Shown one piece after another: positions 1 through 6,361 of a stretch of DNA of 11,670 nucleotides. The DNA comes from JAFGED01 sp964551295 (lineage in GTDB: Bacteria; Chloroflexota; Anaerolineae; B4-G1). Positions within the stretch are counted from its first letter, which is position 1. Each line of letters starts with the position of its first letter. Location: NCBI GenBank assembly GCA_964551295.1, contig CAZKDJ010000133.1:1-11670 (forward strand), written 5' to 3'. The notes below the pieces were generated by a model, which worked only from the letters and a program-made list of their open reading frames with translations, was not told where the DNA came from and ran no database searches. The position numbers and the translations under genes are program-made.

Positions 1-172
1 TGGCCGCGAGATGTACGAGACCTGGTACCTGATGCAGTCGATGATCCAGACCGGGCTGGATATCACGCCCGTGATTACCCACCGGTTCCACTACACCGAG
101 TTCGAGCAGGCGTTTGAGATCATGCGCTCCGGCAACTCGGGGAAGGTGATCTTGAACTGGGTGAGCGAATGA
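1..172 (+). CDS. tdh: L-threonine 3-dehydrogenase, C-terminal fragment (5' end outside window)
   Basis: The frame is open from the left edge (first full codon at base 2) to TGA at 170-172 and gives the last 56 residues. The string contains METWYLM-like (MYETWYLM), TPVITHRF and MRSGNSGKVILNW. These match the C-terminus of zinc-dependent threonine dehydrogenase of the medium-chain dehydrogenase superfamily, as I recall that family. The enzyme oxidises L-threonine to 2-amino-3-ketobutyrate with NAD+. The kbl gene downstream encodes the next enzyme, which supports the call and suggests an operon in the order tdh-kbl (E. coli has kbl-tdh). The last residues after LNW (VSE) and the stop codon fall inside a short repeat, so the usual end of the protein may have been slightly lengthened. 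Catalytic and NAD-binding residues lie outside the window and cannot be checked. Confidence 0.88.
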   Translation, partial: GREMYETWYLMQSMIQTGLDITPVITHRFHYTEFEQAFEIMRSGNSGKVILNWVSE

Positions 173-258
173 GCGAATCAGCAAGTCAGCGAATGGCATG
201 ACCGTTCCATTCGTCCGCCCAGCAACTCGCTTTATCGCTGATTCGCTGACTCGTCTAT
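165..258. repeat. Degenerate octamer repeat array in inverted halves between tdh and kbl
   Basis: On + there are four consecutive 8-mers: GCGAATGA (165-172), GCGAATCA (173-180), GCAAGTCA (181-188) and GCGAATGG (189-196). About 30 nt further on the same unit appears on the other strand at roughly 223-258. Exact inverted pairs are 172-182 with 237-247 (11 bp) and 184-194 with 241-251 (11 bp). These are alternative hairpins that share the 3' arm. The first octamer supplies the tdh stop codon. Its function is unknown; it could be a spreading simple repeat or an RNA structure between the two cistrons. Confidence 0.75.
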
Positions 259-274
259 CGAAAAGGAGCAAGCG

Positions 275-1459
275 ATGATGGATGAAAAATTCGACTTTAT
301 CCGAGAGGATATCAAGGCGCTACAAGACGCCGGCCTGTTCATCACCCTGCGCACCATCGACTCGCCACCGGGCGCGTGGATGACGGTCGATGGTAAAAAA
401 GTGCTCAACCTGTGCACCAACAACTACCTGGGGCTGGCCGACGACGCGCGCCTGGTGCGGGCCGCTCACGACGCGCTCGACCGCTTCGGCGTCGGGCCCA
501 CGGCGGTGCGCTCCATCGCCGGGACGCTCACCCTGCACGCCGAGATGGAGCGGGAGGTGGCCGCGTTCAAGGGCGTGGAGGACGCGCTGTACGTGCAATC
601 GGGCTTTTGCGCCAACCAGGCCGCCATCCCGCCGCTGGTTGGCAAAGAGGATGTCATCTTTTCCGACCGGCTTAACCACGCCTCCATCATCGACGGCTGC
701 CGCCTGAGCCGGGCCAAGATCGTCGTCTACGAGCACTGCGACCCTGACGACCTGGAGAGTCAGGTCAAAGAGCACTTATCCGAGTACCGGCGTGGGCTGG
801 TGGTCACCGACGGCGTCTTTTCGATGGATGGCGACGTGGCTCCGCTCGATCGCATCCACGCGGTGGCGGAGCGGTACGGGCTGATGACCATGGTGGACGA
901 CGCCCACGGCGAGGGGGTACTGGGCCGCAGCGGGCGCGGCATCGTCGATCACTTTGGCCTGCACGGCCAGTTCGACGTCGAGATCGGCACCTTTTCCAAG
1001 GCCTTTGGCGTCATCGGCGGCGTGGTCGCCGGGAAGCGCATGGTGGTCGATTACCTGCGCCAGAAGGCGCGGCCCTTTCTCTTTTCCAACGCCGTCACCG
1101 CTGCCGACACCGCCGCTTGCCTGGCCGCCGTCGAGGTGCTGGCCGAATCGACCGCGCTGGTCGACCGGCTGTGGGAGAACACGCGCTACTTTAAGGACGC
1201 AATGAAGGGGCTGGGGTTCGACACCGGCCACAGCGAGACACCCATCACGCCGGTGATGCTGGGCGAGGCGCCGCTGGCCCAGGCGTTCAGCCGTCGCCTG
1301 TTCGAGCTTGGCGTCTTTGCCATGGCCATCGGCTTTCCTACCGTGCCCAAGGGATTGGCTCGCATTCGCGTGATGGTCTCGGCGATGCTGGAGCGCGACG
1401 ACCTGGACTATGGCCTGGAAAAGTTCGCCCAGGTGGGCCGGGAACTGGGTGTGATCTAG
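275..1459 (+). CDS. kbl: Glycine C-acetyltransferase (2-amino-3-ketobutyrate CoA ligase)
   Basis: This is a 394-residue PLP enzyme of the alpha-oxoamine synthase family (fold type I). It cleaves 2-amino-3-ketobutyrate with CoA to glycine and acetyl-CoA in the cytoplasm. Visible family signatures are NNYLGLA near residue 49, the glycine/serine stretch SGFCANQAA, the PLP-ring Asp region VDDAHGEG (Asp208/Asp209, His211), and the Schiff-base lysine in TFSKAFG (Lys242). Length and motif spacing match Kbl, which is about 398 residues in E. coli. The close relative 8-amino-7-oxononanoate synthase (BioF) shares these motifs, but the preceding tdh end argues for Kbl. The start is ATG at 275, with AAAGGAG at 262-268 six nt upstream; a second ATG follows directly at 278. 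The gene ends with TAG. The gap from tdh (about 100 nt) is filled mostly by the octamer repeat, and no separate promoter is evident. Confidence 0.93.
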   Translation: MMDEKFDFIREDIKALQDAGLFITLRTIDSPPGAWMTVDGKKVLNLCTNNYLGLADDARLVRAAHDALDRFGVGPTAVRSIAGTLTLHAEMEREVAAFKGVEDALYVQSGFCANQAAIPPLVGKEDVIFSDRLNHASIIDGCRLSRAKIVVYEHCDPDDLESQVKEHLSEYRRGLVVTDGVFSMDGDVAPLDRIHAVAERYGLMTMVDDAHGEGVLGRSGRGIVDHFGLHGQFDVEIGTFSKAFGVIGGVVAGKRMVVDYLRQKARPFLFSNAVTAADTAACLAAVEVLAESTALVDRLWENTRYFKDAMKGLGFDTGHSETPITPVMLGEAPLAQAFSRRLFELGVFAMAIGFPTVPKGLARIRVMVSAMLERDDLDYGLEKFAQVGRELGVI

Positions 1460-1482
1460 TCTCAGCAGACCCAGATTTTGGC

Positions 1483-1533
1483 TCGTAGTATGCGCTTTAG
1501 CGCACTTGCCGGGCGCTGAAGCGCCGACTACGA
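1483..1533. repeat. Clover-leaf palindromic element downstream of kbl
   Basis: The outer arms TCGTAGT (1483-1489) and ACTACGA (1527-1533) enclose two perfect mini-hairpins: TGCGCT-TT-AGCGCA (1491-1504) and GGCGCT-GA-AGCGCC (1512-1525). The whole can fold into a three-way junction in RNA or a cruciform in DNA. The two inner hairpins are near copies of each other. There is no U-tract, so a simple intrinsic terminator is unlikely. The form resembles REP/MITE-like intergenic palindromes, but family membership cannot be tested from one copy. Confidence 0.7.
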
Positions 1534-1575
1534 ACGAGATGTTGGATCTACCGAGTCTGGACGCGAGACCACGGG

Positions 1576-1604
1576 TTGCTCCATTGAAAGAAGTATGGTA
1601 TAAT
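1576..1604 (+). promoter_or_regulatory. Sigma70-type promoter of rplS
   Basis: A perfect -10 TATAAT lies at 1599-1604. A TG one base before it (1596-1597) makes an extended -10. Seventeen bases upstream is a weak -35, TTGCTC (1576-1581, matching TTG of TTGACA). The predicted transcript start is near 1611, giving a leader of about 40 nt before the rplS ATG. Confidence 0.7.
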
Positions 1605-1634
1605 CCGCGTTCGCTATCATAGAATCAAGGTGGG

Positions 1635-1641
1635 AAAGAGG
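1635..1641 (+). promoter_or_regulatory. Ribosome binding site that fixes the rplS start
   Basis: AAAGAGG lies 9 nt before ATG 1651. An in-frame GTG at 1630 lies upstream of this site and has no Shine-Dalgarno of its own. The site therefore favours ATG 1651. Confidence 0.7.
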
Positions 1642-1650
1642 AAACGTACG

Positions 1651-2004
1651 ATGAATTTGATCGAATCCTTGGAACGACAACTGGAGCCTAATCCAAACAT
1701 TCCCGATCTGCATCCTGGCGATACCGTCAGCGTCCACGCGCGCATCGTTGAGGGCGACCGCGAGCGCGTGCAGGTCTTTAAAGGCACTATCCTTCGGATG
1801 CACGGTCGTGGGGCCAGCACCAGCTTTACCGTGCGGCGCATTGCCTCCCACGGCATCGGCGTCGAGCGCACTTTTTTACTCCACTCGCCACGCCTGGAAA
1901 AGGTCGAGGTCACGCGGCGCGCACACGTGCGCAAAGCCCAACTCTACTACCTGCGGGAGCGACGGGGTAAGCACGCTCGTCTGAAGGAAAAGCGAGCGCA
2001 GTAG
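1651..2004 (+). CDS. rplS: 50S ribosomal protein L19
   Basis: This is a 117-residue protein with the family's hallmarks: HPGDTVSVHARIVEG near the N-terminus, QVFKGTILR, FTVRRI, GVERTFLLHSP, and the highly conserved C-terminal stretch VRKAQLYYLRER. L19 sits at the 30S/50S interface of the large subunit. Length is close to the bacterial norm (about 115 residues). The start is ATG 1651, chosen from its ribosome binding site and from alignment with known L19 N-termini; a GTG at 1630 would add seven basic residues that are not typical. The gene is alone, with its own promoter upstream and a hairpin terminator downstream. The rpsP, rimM and trmD genes that accompany it in many bacteria are not adjacent. 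The lysine/arginine-rich tail ending in KEKRAQ is usual for an RNA-binding protein. Confidence 0.97.
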   Translation: MNLIESLERQLEPNPNIPDLHPGDTVSVHARIVEGDRERVQVFKGTILRMHGRGASTSFTVRRIASHGIGVERTFLLHSPRLEKVEVTRRAHVRKAQLYYLRERRGKHARLKEKRAQ

Positions 2005-2060
2005 CGCAGCGCGCGCAGTAGTCCAACAGCGCCACCACGCCAACAAAGCCATCTTGGAGC

Positions 2061-2090
2061 GGGCGTAGGACTTTCCTACGCCCCTCTTTG
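2061..2090 (+). terminator. Intrinsic terminator after rplS
   Basis: A perfect 10-bp stem, GGGCGTAGGA (2061-2070) with TCCTACGCCC (2074-2083), is closed by a 3-nt loop and followed by the pyrimidine/T-rich CTCTTTG. It lies 57 nt after the rplS stop. The T-tract is short, so termination may be partial. Confidence 0.7.
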
Positions 2091-2128
2091 TGTACATAGC
2101 CGTTAACCTGGTGTAGGTTTCGAAAACG

Positions 2129-4060
2129 ATGTGCAAACCAGAACCATCTCCTCACGGGCGGACGACCTTCGCCGGGCTTTTTTTCTCGCTCATCCTCCTG
2201 CTAGCCCTGGCTGCGTGTGTCACCCCTCCGCCGCCGAACCCCACGCCCGCGCTGACGCACACCCCCGCACCCACCAGCACCCCCGCGCCGACTCCCACTT
2301 CAACTCCCACACCGATGCCCACCGCCGCGCCTACCAGCCCGGACCTGCTGCTGGTCGAGCCGCCGCCGCGCCCCTTTGCCTTCACCGTGGTCAACTCGGT
2401 GCCGCCACGCCGGGTGCCCAACGCCACTCGCACCTTCTGGATCGTCGACGGCACGACGGGTGAGTGGCGCGAAACACCGGCCCGCCTGCGCGTGCAGACC
2501 GAGCACATCGCGATGTGGGTGGAGGAAGGGGTGTGGCACGACGTGCGGCTGTTGGAACAAGCGGCAACTTTTCTGGAGATGCAGGTCTATCCCACCACCC
2601 GCACTGCCTTTGGCTCCGAATGGACGCCGGGGGTGGATAACGACCCGCACATCCACGTTCTACACGTCACCGGCCTGGGTGATGGCGTGATCAGCTACAC
2701 CTCCAGCGCCGACGAGTTTCCCCGCGCCCTATACCCCTTCTCCAACGAAGCCGAGATGGCCACCGTCCACGTCGACACCGTCTCGGTGGGCAGCCAGGCC
2801 TACTATGCCGCGCTGACGCGCGAGCTCCAGCGCCTCATCCAATGGTTCCAGGATCGCAACGAGGAGCGCTGGGTGAAGGAAGGGTTGGCAGAACTGGCCG
2901 TCCGGCTAAACGGGCTCGATCCTGGTCTGCCGGAAAGGGTGTATCTGGGGAACCCCGACACATCGCTCACCGCTTGGGACGACGAAAACTCCCTGGCCCA
3001 TCGTGGAGCGACCGCCCTGTTTGCCACCTACTTTCACGAGCGGTTTGGGGACGCGGGCACACGCGCGCTGATAGCGCAGCCGCTGAACGGAACAATGGGC
3101 TTTGACGCGGCGCTGGCCGAGATCGGCGCAAGCCGCACCTTCGAAGTCCTCTTCGCCGAGTGGCTGGCGGCCAACTACCTGGACAGCGTGCCCGGGGGCG
3201 ACGCCCGCTATAGCTATGCCTCCCTGGACGTGGCGCAACCCATCCTCGCGGCCACCTGCGATAGCTACCCCATCACCGAGGAGCTATCCGTCCAACAGTT
3301 CGGCGCGGACTATATCCTGCTGCACGGGCGTAGCGACCTGCACGTCCGGTTCTCTGGGGCGGCGACGACGCCCCTGCTCGGCCTGACGCCCCACAGCGAA
3401 GCCACCTTCTGGTGGTCGAACCGGGCCGACGAGTCGCTGACCACGCTGACGCGACCGTTCGATCTCTCGGGCGTCGAGCGGGCGACGTTGACCTACTGGG
3501 CCTGGTACGACGTCGAGGAAGGGTACGATTACGTCACCGTCGAGGTCAGCGCCGACGGCGGGGCGAGCTGGCAGGTACTCCATACCCCCTCCGGCACGGA
3601 CGCCGACCCCCACGGCAACAACCCCGGCTGGGGCTACACAGGTTCCAGCGACGGCTGGATCCAGGAGGCGGTCGATCTCTCGCCCTACGTCGGAGGCCAG
3701 GTGCTGGTGCGCTTTGCCTACCTGACCGATGGCATCGTCACCGGACCAGGTTTCGTGCTCGACGACGTCGCCATCCCCGAGATCGGCTACGCCGACGATG
3801 TGGAGAGCGGGGACGGCGGGTGGCAGACGGCCGGGTTCGTGCGCACCAACGACCTCGTGCCCCAGGGCTACCTGGTGCTGTTGATCGGACTGGGCGACAC
3901 GGTCACCGTCACGCGCCTGCCGGTACAGGACGACCAGACGGGAGAGTGGACGGTGCTCCTGGGCCAGGAGGAGCTGCACGAAGCGGTGCTCGTGATCTCT
4001 GGGTTGGCCCCCCTCACCACGCAGCCCGCGCCCTACCGGTTGGAGATAGAGGAAAAGTAA
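2129..4060 (+). CDS. Secreted lipoprotein related to M6/immune-inhibitor-A peptidases, with degenerate active site
   Basis: This 643-residue protein starts with a lipoprotein signal: hydrophobic residues 14-29 and lipobox LAAC with Cys30. A Thr/Pro-rich linker follows (about 33-70), as in many Chloroflexota surface lipoproteins. Residues about 80-400 resemble the catalytic part of M6-like metallopeptidases. The helix that should read HExxH reads RELQR (Arg231, Glu232, Arg235), followed by QWFQDRNEERW and KEGLAEL (Glu251, Glu255), so the fold is kept while both zinc histidines are lost. Each change is one base from a His codon (CGC versus CAC). Residues about 430-550 form a jelly-roll/MAM-like module (FDLSG, YWAWYD, ADGGASW, VDLSPYVGG, FVLDDVAI), as found after the peptidase in immune inhibitor A. 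Catalysis is unlikely; a binding or scaffold role on the cell surface is an inference. No clear promoter is seen. The start ATG 2129 has only a weak upstream GTAGG. Confidence 0.75.
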   Translation: MCKPEPSPHGRTTFAGLFFSLILLLALAACVTPPPPNPTPALTHTPAPTSTPAPTPTSTPTPMPTAAPTSPDLLLVEPPPRPFAFTVVNSVPPRRVPNATRTFWIVDGTTGEWRETPARLRVQTEHIAMWVEEGVWHDVRLLEQAATFLEMQVYPTTRTAFGSEWTPGVDNDPHIHVLHVTGLGDGVISYTSSADEFPRALYPFSNEAEMATVHVDTVSVGSQAYYAALTRELQRLIQWFQDRNEERWVKEGLAELAVRLNGLDPGLPERVYLGNPDTSLTAWDDENSLAHRGATALFATYFHERFGDAGTRALIAQPLNGTMGFDAALAEIGASRTFEVLFAEWLAANYLDSVPGGDARYSYASLDVAQPILAATCDSYPITEELSVQQFGADYILLHGRSDLHVRFSGAATTPLLGLTPHSEATFWWSNRADESLTTLTRPFDLSGVERATLTYWAWYDVEEGYDYVTVEVSADGGASWQVLHTPSGTDADPHGNNPGWGYTGSSDGWIQEAVDLSPYVGGQVLVRFAYLTDGIVTGPGFVLDDVAIPEIGYADDVESGDGGWQTAGFVRTNDLVPQGYLVLLIGLGDTVTVTRLPVQDDQTGEWTVLLGQEELHEAVLVISGLAPLTTQPAPYRLEIEEK

Positions 4061-4109
4061 TAAGCGACTGCTCTTCCTCATAGAGGGTGAACGCTTACAA
4101 AAGCAGTCC

Positions 4110-4138
4110 TGCGAAGGGACTCGTGGAGTCCCTTCGCA
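4110..4138 (-). terminator. Hairpin between convergent genes, likely terminator
   Basis: A perfect 12-bp stem (4110-4121 with 4127-4138) has a 5-nt loop, CGTGG. It lies 50 nt past the stop of the + strand lipoprotein and 27 nt past the stop of the - strand cysteine protease. Read on -, it is followed by GGACTGCTTTTG, which has a short T-run; read on + there is none. It therefore fits best as terminator of the - strand genes, with possible action in both directions. Confidence 0.65.
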
Positions 4139-4164
4139 AGTATCCCAGGTCGTTCACCGAATGC

Positions 4165-6294
4165 TCAAGGCCGCTCTTTCGCCGGGGTAATTCTGTCCCA
4201 ATTTTGTATATACGTTGGGTCGGCGAGAGAAGAACTGCCCTCTGGCTCATCTGCTGCGGTGGCTTGGAATGCTACGTCATCGACCAACAGGTGACTGATA
4301 AGAGAAGAATCAGTCTCAATCCGTATCTGTAGTGCCACGGACTGCCCTGTGTAAGCACTCAAGTTGACAACGTGTTTCGCCCAACCACTGGTATTCTCAG
4401 GTATACATAGGTCATACACATCAACCACAGTGCTGTTGACGACGACGCCCCCATAATCATACCCGCAAGCGTCTTCAGAATTGATCCAGTGATAGTAAGC
4501 CAGGTAAGGCCTGCTAGCTAGAACGGTGACCTGCTGCCTGATATAGGACACTTCGTCATTTGCCCCTCCAAACCACACCCCCCATGTCCCGCTATGAGCC
4601 GAGACTGGCAGCGAATTGACGATTAGGTGGGACCAGACTGTCGAGTATTCATCCCAGCCAGTCGAGCCTTGTTCAAAATCGCCGTTCACGATGTAAATAG
4701 GAAAACCCCTGAGCACCAGCGGTAGATAGATGTTTGTCTCCCCTACGGTCACGCTGCTGGTATTGTTACCAGGCGTGACGTCCTTTGGATCCGAGATGGT
4801 GGCCTGGTTGGTGAACGAAAAATCGCTCGGCAGGCTGGGGTCAATCCATCCATAGATGGTGATTACGCCGCTCTCGCTCGCCGACAGCGGTTCGACCTGC
4901 CACACATAGGAGACGACGCCGGTCGGCGTGATGGCCAGCGTACTGGAAAAGGTCGGCGTCAACACCTCTGCCGGAATGATGTCGGTGACGACCACGCCGG
5001 CAGCTACCGCACTGCCACTGTTTTCGATGGCCAGGGTAAAAGTGACCGGATCGCCGGGAGCAAAGTCGCTGCCAACGACGTCCTTGGTGATGCCGACATC
5101 GGGCAGAGATTCGTAGACAGCGTACGCCGGGTATCGTCCCACGTTAGACGTTCCATACTCGATGCGCATGTAGCCCCCGCCGCCACCCGCCAGGGTCTCA
5201 CCCCATCCCGTGCCCCACGAGTTGCGCAGGTACCAGACGCCGCTCGATCCCTGGCTATCGTCCCAGCCCACGAGGACGACGCCGTGGTTCGTGCCGCCGT
5301 CACAGACGCTGCTCTCGTCGGTGTTGAAAATGCCCCCGTCATAGTCTTGAAACTCTGGTCCGGCACATATACTGACGTAAACGGGGCCATAGTCGTAAAT
5401 GGCCTGCTGAATCTGCGCCACAGTCGGGTACGCGGCGCCTCCGGCCACATAGTTCCAGTCGATAAGCTTCTCGTGATGAGGATGAGGAGGGTTACAAGGA
5501 ACTTCACTTGCTTGATAGATAAAATCACCTTCGTAGACTGCCCCCGCGTCGGGCTCGCCTGGAGGTATTTCGTCGATGAAATAGTCAAAGGCCCTGCCGC
5601 CTCCATCACAACCCCACCCATCCGTGTTACACGAGACCAGGTACTGCTCCGAGAGATCGCGCTCCACGCCATCGCTCATCTTGATCAGTAATTCGACCAC
5701 ACCGGAGGTGGCAAAGGCCCAGCAGCTCCCGCAGTCGCCCTGGTCCTTGACCGGCGTGCAGCCGCCGCTGCCGCACCAATTGTAATCTGCGGGTGCAGCA
5801 TCCGAGCCAATAGGCCCCACGTCCCTGGCGGGGGATAGTGGCACGGCTCCCGTATATACGTCGTCGATGGGCGAGATCGGTCCTGCAGTCTGCACACCGA
5901 CCGAGTAGGTCCTGGCCGGCGCCGCATCCTCCCACGAACGGCGGTAAGCGAGCACCAGGTCGGTCTGACCCTCACCCGCCGCGCGGAACCGCAGCGTCTG
6001 CCGTCCGGCAGAGCCGACGACGTCCGAGTAGTGCTCGAACTCGAACTGCCCCACTCGCTGCAGGACGGCATCATCCACCGAGGCGACCTCCCACATGTAG
6101 CCGGTGGACAGGTTACCCTCCAGGTCGATCACCAGCTCTTGATCGCCCCGCAGGTCTATGGTCCCGCCATTATCCGCCTCATCTAATGAGACCACGCCAT
6201 CTTCGGCGCCAACGGACGCGGCGGATGCCGGCGGGATCATTGTGATCCCAAGTCCCAGCAGCAGTACCAATACCACAATAAGTCTCTTTTTCAT
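4165..6294 (-). CDS. Secreted papain-family (C1A) cysteine protease with N-terminal chagasin-like inhibitor domain
   Basis: This 709-residue exported protein has a signal peptide at 1-26 (KKR, hydrophobic core, ending ASA-A). Residues about 33-135 look like a chagasin/I42 inhibitor: GNLSTGYMW (61-68) for the NPTTGY loop, VGSAGRQTLRF for the glycine loop, and YRRSWE (117-122) for the RPW loop. Residues about 165-395 are a C1A peptidase: oxyanion Gln185, nucleophile Cys191 in QGDCGSCWAF, His337 in TNHGVVLVGW and Asn358 in RNSWGTGWG, all intact. No I29-type propeptide is visible, so the inhibitor domain may keep the zymogen silent. A DUF11 domain (398-517), the motif IYLPLVLRG (522-530) and a jelly-roll module (about 535-678, ending LLVDDVAF) follow. 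The start ATG has AGGAG at 6302-6306. It lies 67 nt after the metzincin gene and is probably co-transcribed with it. The C-terminal third is less GC-rich than the core. Confidence 0.88.
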   Translation of the reverse strand: MKKRLIVVLVLLLGLGITMIPPASAASVGAEDGVVSLDEADNGGTIDLRGDQELVIDLEGNLSTGYMWEVASVDDAVLQRVGQFEFEHYSDVVGSAGRQTLRFRAAGEGQTDLVLAYRRSWEDAAPARTYSVGVQTAGPISPIDDVYTGAVPLSPARDVGPIGSDAAPADYNWCGSGGCTPVKDQGDCGSCWAFATSGVVELLIKMSDGVERDLSEQYLVSCNTDGWGCDGGGRAFDYFIDEIPPGEPDAGAVYEGDFIYQASEVPCNPPHPHHEKLIDWNYVAGGAAYPTVAQIQQAIYDYGPVYVSICAGPEFQDYDGGIFNTDESSVCDGGTNHGVVLVGWDDSQGSSGVWYLRNSWGTGWGETLAGGGGGYMRIEYGTSNVGRYPAYAVYESLPDVGITKDVVGSDFAPGDPVTFTLAIENSGSAVAAGVVVTDIIPAEVLTPTFSSTLAITPTGVVSYVWQVEPLSASESGVITIYGWIDPSLPSDFSFTNQATISDPKDVTPGNNTSSVTVGETNIYLPLVLRGFPIYIVNGDFEQGSTGWDEYSTVWSHLIVNSLPVSAHSGTWGVWFGGANDEVSYIRQQVTVLASRPYLAYYHWINSEDACGYDYGGVVVNSTVVDVYDLCIPENTSGWAKHVVNLSAYTGQSVALQIRIETDSSLISHLLVDDVAFQATAADEPEGSSSLADPTYIQNWDRITPAKERP

Positions 6295-6361
6295 TTGTTT
6301 TCTCCTTTCTTAAAAAGTGCCTTCCACGATCTACGGACAACAAAGACTTCCACACTGGCCA

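Noticed and set aside
3284..4081. Open frame of 265 codons on - opposite the lipoprotein's C-terminal module
   Set aside because: The + strand product has clear domain motifs; the antisense product has none.
4087..4332. Small + strand frame of 81 codons across the convergent gap
   Set aside because: It overlaps the terminator hairpin and the end of the cysteine protease gene, and has no ribosome binding site or recognisable protein.
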